Of a stretch of 64,000 nucleotides of DNA, positions 24,547 to 34,252 are shown piece after piece; position 1 is the stretch's first letter, and every line of letters begins with the position of its first letter. The notes under the pieces are model-generated. The model saw only the letters and a program-made list of their open reading frames with translations, searched no databases and was not told where the DNA came from. The DNA comes from CAMLFJ01 sp040902305 (lineage in GTDB: Bacteria; Methylomirabilota; Methylomirabilia; Rokubacteriales; CSP1-6): assembly GCA_040902305.1 (NCBI GenBank), contig JBBDXN010000111.1, positions 1 through 64,000 of the forward strand, given 5' to 3'. The translations under genes and the position numbers were made by a program.

Positions 24547-27205
24547 GGCCGGCCGGCACCGTCGCCCGCGCGACGGCATCCAACACCGCGCGCACGGCCC
24601 GGGCCACGTCGTCCGGCGTGAACGGCTTCTGCAGGAAGGCGCCGCCGGTGCCGACCGGCTGGTCCGTGTATCCCGACATGTACAGAACCGCCATCTCGGG
24701 ACGGTCGGCAAGGAGCCGGCGGGCCAGCGCGGGCCCGTTCATCTCCGGCATCACCATGTCGGTCACGAGCAGATGGATCGGTCCGGGATGACGCTCCGCG
24801 AGTGAGACGGCGTCGCTCGGCCGCCCGGCGCTCAGCACCAGATAGCCGTGGTCGGCGAGCACGGAATGGACGAGCGCCCGGACCTCGTCCTCGTCCTCGA
24901 CGATGAGCACGGTCTCGCTGCCACGCGCGGGCGGGGCCGTCGGCGCCGCGGCGGCGGCGGCGGCGTCCTCGACCCTCGGGAGTGAGATCGTGAAAGTGGT
25001 GCCGTCGCCCACTTCGCTGGCGACGCGGATATGGCCCTCGCTCTGCTGGACGATGCCGTAGACCGTGGCGAGGCCGAGTCCCGTTCCCTTGCCGGGCTCC
25101 TTCGTCGTGAAGAACGGCTCGAAGATGCGGGCCTGCGTATGAGCATCCATGCCGGTGCCGGTATCGGCGACCACGAGCGTCACGTGACGGCCCGGCGCGG
25201 CCCTGGCCGGCCCGGTCCGCATCTCGTCCGGGTCGGCGGGCGAGGTCGCGATGGTGATCCGGCCCCCATCCGGCATCGCATCGCGCGCGTTGACCACGAG
25301 GTTGACGATCACCTGCTCGAGCTGTCCCCGGTCCACCTTGACCGTGCCGACGTCCTCGCCCGGCCTGAAGTCGAGCTCGACCTGCTCACCGATCAGCCGC
25401 TGGAGGATGTCGGTCATGCCCACGATGACCTCGTTGAGGTCGAGGACGGCGGGGGCCAGGACCTGCTTCCGGCTGAAGGCCAGAAGCTGCCGCGTCAGGA
25501 GGGCGGCGCGCTCGGCCGTCGCGTCGATGCTCTGGATCGACCGGCGGTGCGGGTGGTCGCCCGTCATCGCCCCGAGCAGGAGGCGACTGCGGCCCAGGAT
25601 CACGGTCAGCAGGTTGTTGAAGTCGTGGGCGATTCCACCCGCGAGGCGCCCCACCGCTTCCATCTTCTGCAGCTGCCGAAGCTGCAGCTCGCTTTGCTGC
25701 AGGGCATCCTCGACGCGCCGGCGATCGATGTAGCGGGCGATGTCGCCGGCGGCGGCTCCGAAGCTACTCAGATCCAGGCTGTCGAGCGGGTGCGCCGCGA
25801 ACGCGACCGCGACGCCCACGAGGCGATCGTTCACGACGAGCGGCTGCCCGACGAACGACACGATCCCTTCCCGGGGGATCCACTCGAGGCCCCGGAGGCG
25901 CGCGTCGTCGATGGGCGCGTTGCTGGCATACGGCCGCCGCTCCTGGGCGAGCCGCTCGAGCTCGGCCTCGCTCATGAGGATTCGCGGGACCTCGCCCGCG
26001 CGGCCGGCCGGCTCCACTCTGGCCCGCAGCTCGAGCGGGGTGTCGTCACCTCCGACGATCCAGATGCCCAGCGCGGCCAGGTTCAGGCGCCCGGCCAGGA
26101 GCTCGCCACACGCCTGAAGCGCGTCGTCGAGCGGCCGCGTCGGATTCAGCGTGGCACTCATCTCTCGCCGCATCTCGAGGGCCCCGAATTGCCGGCCGAG
26201 CTGGCCGGCCATCCGGTTGAACGAGGCCGCGAGATCCTGGAACTCGTCGCGACTGGTGACCTCGACCCGCGTGTCGAGATGCCCCAGGGCGAGGCGCCGG
26301 GTGCCTTCCTGCAGCTGCTCGAGCGGGGTGAGGCCCTTCCGGATCTGCCGGACGCTCAGCAAGAGCACCATCCAGAGCGTGAGGAGGACGACCAGGAAGA
26401 AGATGCGCTTGAAGTTCGTGATCGGAGCGAACACGTCGGCCTTCGCCAGGTTGAGCACGATCGTCCACTTCGGGGTCGACAAGCTGGACTGGAGGAACAG
26501 CGACCAGTGGGTCGCGATGTACTCATCCGAACCATCGTCCCACTCGAAGTGCCCCGCGACCCGCTCGCCCGCGTAGCGCGTCACGGCCTCCGGCAAGGTG
26601 AGGGTCGAATCGAACGACGAGAACAGGAGCCGCCCGGTCGCGTCCAGAACGATCAGCTTCGTGCCGGCCTGGAGCGCGGTCTCGTCCTCGACGGTCCAGA
26701 AGTGTGCGGAATCGACCGCGCCGTGAAGGATCGCGCGTTCGGGCTGCGCGCGGTCGAGCGCGCGGCTCACGATGAGCTGCGGCTGGCCATCCGTGCCGTG
26801 GTCCGCCGAGAGCACGGTCTTTCCCGCGCTCAGGTGTTCCCGCTGCGCGGGAGTGAACGAGGGCAGGCGGTCGATCGCCCCGAGGAGCGCGCGGCTCGTG
26901 CCGTCGTCCCCGGCCAGAACGAGCCCGGTGAAGGGCCGCCGGGCCTCGCCGGTGGGTGATTCGCCGACTCGCTCGGCCACCGCCGCGAGCGCGGCGTCGG
27001 CGGCCCTCAGCCGATTGAACAGGACGATCGCCACCGCCTTGCTGGCCTGCTGAAGTCGACGCTGGCTCTGCTCGTGGAGCTCCGACGTCACCTGCCAGAA
27101 GGCCAGGATCGCGAGGCCGCACACGGGAAGCAGCGCGCAGCTCACGAACAGCACGAAGGTGCGCCGCGCCACCTTGCTCGAGAATACCCGGGTATCGAGC
27201 TTCAT
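24467..27205 (-). CDS. hybrid sensor histidine kinase with C-terminal receiver
   Basis: A 912-residue membrane sensor. N-terminal helix about 15-37; periplasmic Cache-like sensor domain about 45-275; second helix about 280-300; HAMP (QEGTRRLALGHLDTRVEV); GAF-like region 350-490; phosphoacceptor helix GRLAGGIAHDFNNLLTVILG with the H-box His; ATPase with NLVVNARDAMP, DTGTGMD and GKGTGLGLATVYGIV; then a receiver domain with LLVTDMVMPEMNGP (phospho-Asp) and the late Lys of FLQKPFTPDD. No DNA-binding partner is encoded next to it. The last about 20 residues come from the family A repeat. The adjacent pseudopilin gene is 12 bases upstream. Confidence 0.93.
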   Translation of the reverse strand: MKLDTRVFSSKVARRTFVLFVSCALLPVCGLAILAFWQVTSELHEQSQRRLQQASKAVAIVLFNRLRAADAALAAVAERVGESPTGEARRPFTGLVLAGDDGTSRALLGAIDRLPSFTPAQREHLSAGKTVLSADHGTDGQPQLIVSRALDRAQPERAILHGAVDSAHFWTVEDETALQAGTKLIVLDATGRLLFSSFDSTLTLPEAVTRYAGERVAGHFEWDDGSDEYIATHWSLFLQSSLSTPKWTIVLNLAKADVFAPITNFKRIFFLVVLLTLWMVLLLSVRQIRKGLTPLEQLQEGTRRLALGHLDTRVEVTSRDEFQDLAASFNRMAGQLGRQFGALEMRREMSATLNPTRPLDDALQACGELLAGRLNLAALGIWIVGGDDTPLELRARVEPAGRAGEVPRILMSEAELERLAQERRPYASNAPIDDARLRGLEWIPREGIVSFVGQPLVVNDRLVGVAVAFAAHPLDSLDLSSFGAAAGDIARYIDRRRVEDALQQSELQLRQLQKMEAVGRLAGGIAHDFNNLLTVILGRSRLLLGAMTGDHPHRRSIQSIDATAERAALLTRQLLAFSRKQVLAPAVLDLNEVIVGMTDILQRLIGEQVELDFRPGEDVGTVKVDRGQLEQVIVNLVVNARDAMPDGGRITIATSPADPDEMRTGPARAAPGRHVTLVVADTGTGMDAHTQARIFEPFFTTKEPGKGTGLGLATVYGIVQQSEGHIRVASEVGDGTTFTISLPRVEDAAAAAAAPTAPPARGSETVLIVEDEDEVRALVHSVLADHGYLVLSAGRPSDAVSLAERHPGPIHLLVTDMVMPEMNGPALARRLLADRPEMAVLYMSGYTDQPVGTGGAFLQKPFTPDDVARAVRAVLDAVARATVPAGPTPHPALSPEGRGWSNLLSHPGRGSG

Positions 27206-27217
27206 CGTCCGGTGGCC

Positions 27218-27697
27218 TCAGTAGCCGGCCGCGAATCCAATGTAGCCGCCGTCGTTGGCGCGAATGATATCGTCCCGGCTCGCCTTCGCGGTGAGGGGCG
27301 CCTGGCTCTCTCCGTCCTTCCCCATGCTGTAGAGGTCATACGTCGAGTTCAGGGGATGCAGCGAATGGTCTTTGCGAACCTTCCCTTTCCCTCCGGTCTC
27401 GAAGTTCAGGAACTCGTACGGATTGCCCCACGGGTCCTTGAGCGTGCCTCGCCCGACCTCGGCGAGGCTGTCCGGCAGCCGTCCGTTGACGCCTTCGAAT
27501 GCCGTGATCTCGCTATCGAGGATCCGGATCTCGGCGATCGCCCGGGCAACCCTGGCCCGTTCCGTCAGGTCGGCGTAGATCGGGACCGCGATGGAGGCGA
27601 GGGTGGCGATGATCGCCATGACGATCAGCAGCTCGACCAGGGTCAAGCCACGGCTCTGGCGAGCGTACCGGGTGCATGCGTCAATGATGCGCGTCAT
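27218..27697 (-). CDS. type II secretion/type IV pilin-like major pseudopilin
   Basis: A 159-residue protein with a prepilin leader and cleavage region QSRGLTLVELLIVMAIIATL (Gly before Leu rather than the usual Phe, Glu at +5). This is followed by an N-terminal helix and a GspG-like body with LKDPWGNPYEF and DLYSMGKDGE, where the Asp/Gly loop in GspG binds calcium. No other secretion or pilus genes lie nearby. It is 12 bases upstream of the kinase, so the two are probably one transcript. An inverted repeat, CCGGGC..GCCCGG, at 27708-27726 lies just upstream of the start. Confidence 0.87.
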   Translation of the reverse strand: MTRIIDACTRYARQSRGLTLVELLIVMAIIATLASIAVPIYADLTERARVARAIAEIRILDSEITAFEGVNGRLPDSLAEVGRGTLKDPWGNPYEFLNFETGGKGKVRKDHSLHPLNSTYDLYSMGKDGESQAPLTAKASRDDIIRANDGGYIGFAAGY

Positions 27698-28064
27698 GGC
27701 TGTCTACCGGGCACCGACTCGCCCGGTGGACAATGTGCAACCGATATGCCACAGAACGTCAGTGAAGGAGGGGGGAAGGCCTCCGAGCCGCTGTCCGGTA
27801 TCTGCCCGCCAACAATTGCGTTTCAGGCCGGGACGCTCTTACCTAGGCCGATCGCGGCCGGACGGAGTCACGATTCGTGGCGAGTCAAGGACCGAAAGTG
27901 CTCTCTGGCGATGCGGCTAGATGCGCGTCGAGATAGTGGTCCGGCGTGAAGTCCACGGGCCGGGCGCGCACAGGAACGTGAACGCGGCTCCGCTCCTCGC
28001 TGACGTTGGGCGCGCAGTCGAGCACCGATCCTTCCACGGCGCCATCATCGCGAAATTACTGCGA
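27698..28064. other. intergenic region between pseudopilin and HypE-like genes
   Basis: A divergent spacer of about 380 bases, somewhat AT-richer than its surroundings. It contains the CCGGGC/GCCCGG hairpin near the pseudopilin start and the -10 candidate of the plus-strand gene at its right end. No convincing gene: the short open frames here have no ribosome site or recognisable sequence. Confidence 0.5.
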
Positions 28065-28070
28065 TATACT
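28065..28070 (+). promoter_or_regulatory. -10 candidate for a leaderless HypE-like transcript
   Basis: TATACT ends 9 bases before the ATG at 28080, so transcription would begin within about 3 bases of the start codon. No Shine-Dalgarno sequence lies upstream of that ATG, which agrees with a leaderless mRNA. No good -35 is visible. Confidence 0.35.
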
Positions 28071-28079
28071 ACGTGGGTC

Positions 28080-29099
28080 ATGCCCGTCTTGCCCGTCGGC
28101 AAGCTGCCGCCCCTGCTGCTCCAGCGCCTGCTGGGCGCGCACGCGGCCGCCGACCCGCGGGTGATCGTCGGCCCGCAGGTCGGCGAGGACGCCGCCGTGC
28201 TCGACATCGGCGATCGCTACCTGGTCGCCACCGCGGATCCCATCACCTTCGCGACGGACGAGGTCGGCTGGTACGCGCTGCACGTCAACGCCAACGATCT
28301 CGCGGTGCGCGGTGCCCGGCCGCTCTGGTTCCTGGCCACCGTGCTGCTGCCCGAGGGTGCCGCTACCGAGGTCGCGGTGGAGCGGCTCTTCGCCGATCTC
28401 GGGCTGGCCTGCGCGGAGCTGGGCGTGGCGCTCGTCGGCGGGCACACCGAAGTGACCGCGGGGCTGGCGCGCCCGATCGTCTCCGGCTGCATGCTGGGCG
28501 AGGTGGAAAAGGACCGGCTGGTGACCACCGGCGGCGCGCGGCCGGGCGACGCGCTGCTGCTCACCAAGGGCGTGCCGCTCGAGGGCGCGGCTATCATCGC
28601 CCGCGAGCGCGCCGCCGAGGCCGAGCGGCGCGGCGTGCCCGCCGACGTGATCAAGCGCGCGCGCGATTTCCTGCGCAATCCCGGGATCAGCGTGGTGCCG
28701 GAGGCCCGCGCGGCCTGCGGGGCGGCGCGCGTGCACGCCATGCACGACCCGACGGAAGGCGGCGTGGCCACCGCGTGCTGGGAGCTGGCCCAGGCCGCCG
28801 ACGTGGGCCTCCACGTGGACCGCGAGCGCGTCCCGGTCCTGCGCGAGGGCCGCCTGCTCTGCGAGGCTTTCGGCCTCGACCCGCTGGGCACCATCGCCTC
28901 GGGCTCGCTGCTGCTCGCGGTGGATCCGGCCGACGCCCTACGCGTGACCGCGGCCTGCCGCGGCGCCGGGATCGACTGCGCCCAGATCGGCCGCGTCACC
29001 GAGGCGTCGCAGGGCGTGAGCCTGGCCACCGGCGGCCACGCGCGCCCCATGCCTACGTTCCCCCAGGATCAGATCACCCGCATCTTCTCGGAGGGCTAG
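28080..29099 (+). CDS. AIR synthase-related / HypE-like ATP-binding protein
   Basis: A 339-residue protein of the PurM/HypE/SelD/ThiL superfamily. The ATP-binding N-terminal domain has VGPQVGEDAAVLDIGDRYLVATADPITF, ALHVNANDLAVRGARPLWFL and ALVGGHTEVTAG. The C-terminal domain has HAMHDPTEGGVATACWELAQAA and ASGSLLLAV. The Cys/Sec-containing N-terminus of SelD is absent, and no hydrogenase maturation genes are nearby, so neither SelD nor true HypE is supported. It directly precedes Ggt with 1 base between. Confidence 0.85.
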   Translation: MPVLPVGKLPPLLLQRLLGAHAAADPRVIVGPQVGEDAAVLDIGDRYLVATADPITFATDEVGWYALHVNANDLAVRGARPLWFLATVLLPEGAATEVAVERLFADLGLACAELGVALVGGHTEVTAGLARPIVSGCMLGEVEKDRLVTTGGARPGDALLLTKGVPLEGAAIIARERAAEAERRGVPADVIKRARDFLRNPGISVVPEARAACGAARVHAMHDPTEGGVATACWELAQAADVGLHVDRERVPVLREGRLLCEAFGLDPLGTIASGSLLLAVDPADALRVTAACRGAGIDCAQIGRVTEASQGVSLATGGHARPMPTFPQDQITRIFSEG

Positions 29100-29100
29100 G

Positions 29101-30696
29101 ATGCCCCAGATCGGTTACGCGCATCGTCAGGCGCCCATGGGCCGGCGCGGCATGGTGGCCGCGTGCCACCCGCTGGCCTCGCTGGCCGGGGTGGACGTGC
29201 TGAAGGCCGGCGGCAACGTGGTGGACGCCGCCGTCGCCACCAACGCGGTCCTCGCGGTCACCCAGCCCAACTTCTGCGGCGTGGGCGGCGACATCTTCTG
29301 CCTCTACTACGAGGCGGCCACCCGGCGCGTGCACTTCCTGAGCGGCGCGGGCCGCTCGGGCTCCCGCGCCACGCTCGACGAGCTGGGCCGGCGCGGCCTC
29401 GCCGGGGTGCCGAGCGTGGGGCCGGGCTCGGTGTCGGTCCCCGGCGTGACCCGCGGCTGGCGCATGCTGCTCGATCGGTTCGGCACCTGGCCGCTCGGCA
29501 CCCTGCTCGAGCCGGCCGTTCACTACGCGGGCGAGGGCTTCCCGCTCTCCGACGTGGTCGCGCAGGCCATCCGCGAGAAGGCGCCGACCGCCGACGATCC
29601 GGAGTGGCACCGCGTCTTCGCGCCGGGCGGCAAGTTCCCGCGGACCGGCGACTGCTTCCGCCAGCCCGACCTGGCCCGCACGCTCGGCGAGCTCGGCGGC
29701 GACCCGGAGCTCTTCTACAAGGGCCGGGTGGCCCGCGCGATCGCCGAGCGCATGGCCCGCGAGGGCTTTCTCACCGCGGACGACCTGGCCGCCCACGAGG
29801 GCGAGTGGGGCGAGCCGCTCTCCTCCACCTATCGCGGCTACACCGTGTACGAGACGCCGCCGCCCACCCAGGGCCTGGCCGCCCTGCTCACGCTCAACCT
29901 GCTCGAGGGCTTCGATCTCACGCGCCACGCGATCCACTCCCCCGAGCACCTGCATCTGCTGATCGAGCTGAGCAAGCTCGCCTACGCCGACCGCAACCGC
30001 TGGATCGCCGATCCCGCGCACGCGCGGATGCCGGTGGAGGCGCTCCTGAGCAAGCGCTACGCCGAGACGCGCCGCCGGGCCTTCGACCCCGCGAAGGCGC
30101 AGGATCATCGGTGGGGCACGATCGATGGCGACACCACCGGCTTCGTGGTGGCCGATGGCCGGGGCAATTTCATGAGCGTGATCCAGAGCCTCTACAAATC
30201 GTTCGGCTCGGTCGTGGTCGCGCCGGACACCGGCGTGGTGCTGCAGAACCGGGGCGCCTACTTCAATACCGATCCCGCGCATCCCAACTGTTTCGCTCCC
30301 GGCAAGCGGCCGTTCCATACCCTGATCGCCAGCGTGGTCACGAAGGGCGACGCGCCGGTGCTGGCCTACTCGAACATGGGCGGCGACGGGCAGGCGATGT
30401 TCCACGCCCAGTCGCTCACCAACGTGCTGGACTACGGCCTGGAGATCCAGGAGGCCATCGAGCGGCCGCGCTTCGTGGCCGGGCCCATCGACCTGGGGGA
30501 CGTGGCCGATCAGGTGCGGATCGAGAGCCGGGTGCCCGAGGCCACGCGCGCGTCGCTCTCCCGCATGGGCCACAACGTCACGCCCGTCTCGGACTTCTTC
30601 ATGCGCATGGGCCACGCCCACGGCATCACGCTCACCGACGGCACGCTGCGCGGCGGCGCGGATCCCCGCGGCGACGGCGCCGCGATCGGCTTCTGA
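29101..30696 (+). CDS. gamma-glutamyltransferase family protein
   Basis: A 531-residue Ntn-hydrolase that transfers or hydrolyses gamma-glutamyl groups. The precursor should self-cleave before a Thr. Here the segment GTIDGDTTGFVVADGRG (about residues 339-355) supplies it and corresponds to the HTTH-type site of classical enzymes. Other landmarks are VLKAGGNVVDAAVATNAVLAV, GVGGDIFCLYY and the late GGDGQAM. There is no signal peptide, unlike periplasmic GGT, so it may be cytoplasmic and closer to oxamate/cephalosporin-acylase-like relatives. It overlaps the next gene (TGATG). Confidence 0.9.
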   Translation: MPQIGYAHRQAPMGRRGMVAACHPLASLAGVDVLKAGGNVVDAAVATNAVLAVTQPNFCGVGGDIFCLYYEAATRRVHFLSGAGRSGSRATLDELGRRGLAGVPSVGPGSVSVPGVTRGWRMLLDRFGTWPLGTLLEPAVHYAGEGFPLSDVVAQAIREKAPTADDPEWHRVFAPGGKFPRTGDCFRQPDLARTLGELGGDPELFYKGRVARAIAERMAREGFLTADDLAAHEGEWGEPLSSTYRGYTVYETPPPTQGLAALLTLNLLEGFDLTRHAIHSPEHLHLLIELSKLAYADRNRWIADPAHARMPVEALLSKRYAETRRRAFDPAKAQDHRWGTIDGDTTGFVVADGRGNFMSVIQSLYKSFGSVVVAPDTGVVLQNRGAYFNTDPAHPNCFAPGKRPFHTLIASVVTKGDAPVLAYSNMGGDGQAMFHAQSLTNVLDYGLEIQEAIERPRFVAGPIDLGDVADQVRIESRVPEATRASLSRMGHNVTPVSDFFMRMGHAHGITLTDGTLRGGADPRGDGAAIGF

Positions 30697-31217
30697 TGGC
30701 CCCCGGCCGCGCGCGCGCGCTCCTGGCCGGCCTCGCCGTCGCCGGGCTGCTCGTGGGCCCAGCGGGCGCGGGGGCCGAGGAGTGGGGCGGCATCGATCCC
30801 GGCGTGACCACCATCGAGCAGGTGCGCGCGCGCTACGGCGCGCCGAGCAAGGAGACGCGCGCCAAGGTGGAGGGCTACGACACCATGCAGTGGATCTTCG
30901 AGGACGCGCGCGCGCCGGGCGGCGTGCAGCGCCTGACCGTGGACTACGGCCTGCTCACGCCGCAGGGCTACAAGCCGACGGTGGTGCGCGCATTCCGGCT
31001 CGAGCCCAAGCCCAAGATCTTCGGCAAGAACACCGTCGCGCAGGCCTGGGGCCCGCCCGACGCCACCGGGGACCAGAACGATCAGGAGGTCTACTTCTAC
31101 AAATCCGGGCTCATCGTCTTCTTCACCAAGGACGGGAGCGACGCGGTCCTGCTGACCTTCACGCCCCCGCAGCCCGACGTCCCGGCCCGTCCGGCCCCCG
31201 CCGCGCCCAAGCGCTAG
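30696..31217 (+). CDS. secreted hypothetical protein with BamE/OmlA-like pattern
   Basis: A 173-residue exported protein. The signal peptide RARALLAGLAVAGLLVGPAGAGA ends about residue 27. Then comes GGIDPGVTTIEQVRARYGAPSKE, which resembles the SmpA/OmlA/BamE start (GxTxxQVxxxxGxP), and a duplicated-looking KNTVAQAWGPPDATG. There is no lipobox Cys. The C-terminus is Pro/Ala-rich. An envelope role is likely; the exact function is unknown. Confidence 0.72.
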   Translation: MAPGRARALLAGLAVAGLLVGPAGAGAEEWGGIDPGVTTIEQVRARYGAPSKETRAKVEGYDTMQWIFEDARAPGGVQRLTVDYGLLTPQGYKPTVVRAFRLEPKPKIFGKNTVAQAWGPPDATGDQNDQEVYFYKSGLIVFFTKDGSDAVLLTFTPPQPDVPARPAPAAPKR

Positions 31218-32104
31218 ATGATCGATCAGCTCATGGCCCTGGACCCGGGTGGTCGGGGCATCGCCGCCTTCTTCGTGCGCGGCGGCGCCACCCGCGCGGC
31301 CCAGGCCCTGCGCAAGAGTCGGCGCGTGCTGCTGACCACGGGCTTCATGGTGGGCCCCGGCCTGCCCGAGACCGACGGGCCGCCGGGCGCGGCCTGTCTC
31401 GGCCGTGCGCTCCGCGCGTTGGGCGCGGACGTCACCTACGTGACTGACGCGGCGGCGCTGCCGCCGCTGCAGGCCTCACTGAAAGTGCTGGGCGAGCCGC
31501 CGGCGGTGCTGACGTTTCACGTGCCCCACGCCGCCGGCGGCGGCCCGGTCGCGGGCGCCGCGCGCGAGACCTCGCGCCGTCTCCTGGCCGAGCACAAGCC
31601 CACCCACCTGATCGCCATCGAGCGGCCGGGCCGGGCCCGCGACGGTCAGTATCGCAGCGCCCGCGGCCGGTCGCTGACCGAGTGGAACGGCCCGCTCGAT
31701 GAGCTATTCCTGGCCGCGCCGGCGCGCACCGTGACGATCGGCATCGGCGACGGTGGCAACGAGATCGGCATGGGCACGGTGCGCGCGCGCGTGGCGCGCG
31801 CGGGCCCGGTCTTTCGCGCCATCGCCTCGGTGGTCAAGGTGCGCCACCTCGTGGTCGCGGGCGTGTCCAACTGGGGCGCCTACGGCGTCGTCGCCGAGCT
31901 GGCCCGGCTCACCGGCCGGCCGCTGCTGCACACCGCCGAGGAGGAAGAGGCGATGGTGCACGCCTGCGTGGACGCGGGCGCGGTGGACGGCCTCACCCAT
32001 CGGGCCGAGCCCACGGTGGACGGCTTGCCTTTGCCGGCCCATATCGGCATGCTTGAGCTGTTGCGCACGATGGAATCACCCCGCGGTACCGGAGGCCTGA
32101 CGAA

Positions 32105-32108
<4 letters not shown>
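31218..32108 (+). CDS. DUF4392 domain protein, D-glutamate cyclase-like
   Basis: A 296-residue cytoplasmic protein resembling the DUF4392 domain of D-glutamate cyclase (D-Glu to 5-oxo-D-proline). Visible features are RRVLLTTGFMVGPGLPETDGPPGA near residue 35, LIAIERPGRARDGQYRSARGR, TVTIGIGDGGNEIGMG and VAGVSNWGAYGVVAEL. It starts directly at the stop of the preceding gene and overlaps the next by 4 bases (ATGA). The neighbouring gamma-glutamyltransferase makes a glutamate/oxoproline link plausible. Confidence 0.82.
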
Positions 32109-33442
<1,334 letters not shown>

Positions 33443-33452
33443 CGCATCCCCT

Positions 33453-33493
33453 CCACCCTCTCCCCTCGGGGGAGAGGGCAGGGTGAGGGGTGG
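33453..33493. repeat. palindromic repeat (family A), copy 2
   Basis: 41 bases identical to 24506-24546: hairpin CCCTCTCCCC..GGGGAGAGGG inside arms rich in CCACC and GGTGG. It lies in the spacer after the aminotransferase gene, 42 bases before the next start codon. Confidence 0.8.
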
Positions 33494-33535
33494 TCTCGAG
33501 AGGGGCGGGCCTTCCGAAAGCCAAGAGGAGAAGCA

Positions 33536-33865
33536 GTGGACGAAGCCCGACGCCGCGCCAAGCTCCAGGAGCTCAACGACCTGGCCCAGGGCTCCGAGGA
33601 GTTCGAGGGCGGCGTCACCTGGGAGCCCGAGACCGAAGCCCTGGTGGTGGGCAACTGGGCCTTCTTCGCCATCGACGAGATCGGCGACCTGGCCCTATCG
33701 TTTCATCTCGACTCCCACCCGATCGCGGTGGCCAAGCTGACGCGCTTCCTGGTCCAGCACGAGGTCCCCTTCGTCCTCCACGAGGCCTTCACGGTGGACG
33801 ACGACGACCACATCGTCTTCGAATCCGACACCGCCGCCGACCTCGACGACGGCAAGAAGCAGTAG
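33536..33865 (+). CDS. hypothetical small acidic protein
   Basis: A 109-residue soluble acidic protein that I do not recognise. It starts with GTG after AGAGGAG. The sequence is a compact alpha/beta type (LVVGNWAFFAIDEIGDLALSF, PIAVAKLTRFLVQHEVPFVLHEAFTVDDDDHIVFE) with an Asp-rich C-terminus. A good ribosome site and balanced composition support it as a real gene. It is flanked on both sides by family A repeats. Confidence 0.7.
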   Translation: MDEARRRAKLQELNDLAQGSEEFEGGVTWEPETEALVVGNWAFFAIDEIGDLALSFHLDSHPIAVAKLTRFLVQHEVPFVLHEAFTVDDDDHIVFESDTAADLDDGKKQ

Positions 33866-33866
33866 T

Positions 33867-33971
33867 CCCCTCACCCCTCCGGGGGAGAGAGCCGCCAGTC
33901 TTACCCTCTCCACTCGGAGAGGGCCGGCAATCTTACCCTCTCCCCTCAGGGGAGAGGGCAGGGTGAGGGGC
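33867..33971. repeat. cluster of three palindromic repeat units (family A)
   Basis: Three degenerate tandem units: about 33867-33890, 33897-33923 (TTACCCTCTCC..GGAGAGGG) and 33929-33971 (CCCTCTCCCC..GGGGAGAGGG..GGGTGAGGGG). The last is the best match to the copies at 24.5 and 33.45 kb. They lie just upstream of the tRNA-Phe promoter. Spacing and variation do not fit a CRISPR array. Confidence 0.75.
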
Positions 33972-34000
33972 AGTTTCCCAGTAGTTTCCAAGCCCTTCCG

Positions 34001-34029
34001 TAGACGTTCCCGCCCCCGTCTGCTATCCT
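34001..34029 (+). promoter_or_regulatory. promoter candidate for tRNA-Phe
   Basis: A -35-like TAGACG, a 17-base spacer and a -10-like TATCCT. The predicted start near 34036 is 8 bases upstream of the mature tRNA 5' end. Confidence 0.45.
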
Positions 34030-34043
34030 CGAAAACTCGTGGT

Positions 34044-34119
34044 GGGCTGGTAGCTCAGTTGGTAGAGCACAGGACTGAAAATCCTGGTGTCGGCGGTTCA
34101 ATCCCGTCCCAGCCCACCA
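34044..34119 (+). tRNA. tRNA-Phe (GAA)
   Basis: A 76-nt cloverleaf. The acceptor stem GGGCTGG pairs with CCAGCCC. The D arm is GCTC/GAGC with AGTTGGTA loop. The anticodon stem CAGGA/TCCTG has the loop CTGAAAA (anticodon GAA at 34077-34079). The T arm is GGCGG with TTCAATC loop, one G-U pair. Discriminator A and an encoded CCA complete it. A likely integration target: foreign-looking sequence begins immediately after it. Confidence 0.97.
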
Positions 34120-34137
34120 TTCTTCTCAGCTACTTGC

Positions 34138-34221
34138 CTATTGGCGATTTTCCTTCGAACTGACTTTGTGCCCAGGTTTGTGCCCAACTCGTGCACACTC
34201 CAGCGCATTCCAGCGCCCGCA
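34138..34221 (-). pseudogene. 3' remnant of a tyrosine-type integrase
   Basis: On the minus strand the last about 25 codons before a stop read RWNALECARVGHKPGHK and then a short charged tail. This double VGxKxGxK-like ending is what I recall from phage/island integrase C-termini located next to tRNA genes. Upstream of it the frame is antisense to the DUF3800 gene, so only the tail remains. It faces the tRNA-Phe 3' end, 19 bases away. Moderate certainty, because the match is short. Confidence 0.45.
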
Positions 34222-34252
34222 GGCCGCGTCGGGCTCGGCGCGAGAGGTTTGC

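Noticed and set aside
28080..29099. Identification as SelD, selenophosphate synthetase, to support the selenoproteins
   Set aside because: The N-terminal Cys/Sec-Gly catalytic loop of SelD is missing; only the general PurM/HypE fold is present.
33867..33971. CRISPR array
   Set aside because: Only three degenerate units with unequal short spacers; they match palindromic elements elsewhere in the window.
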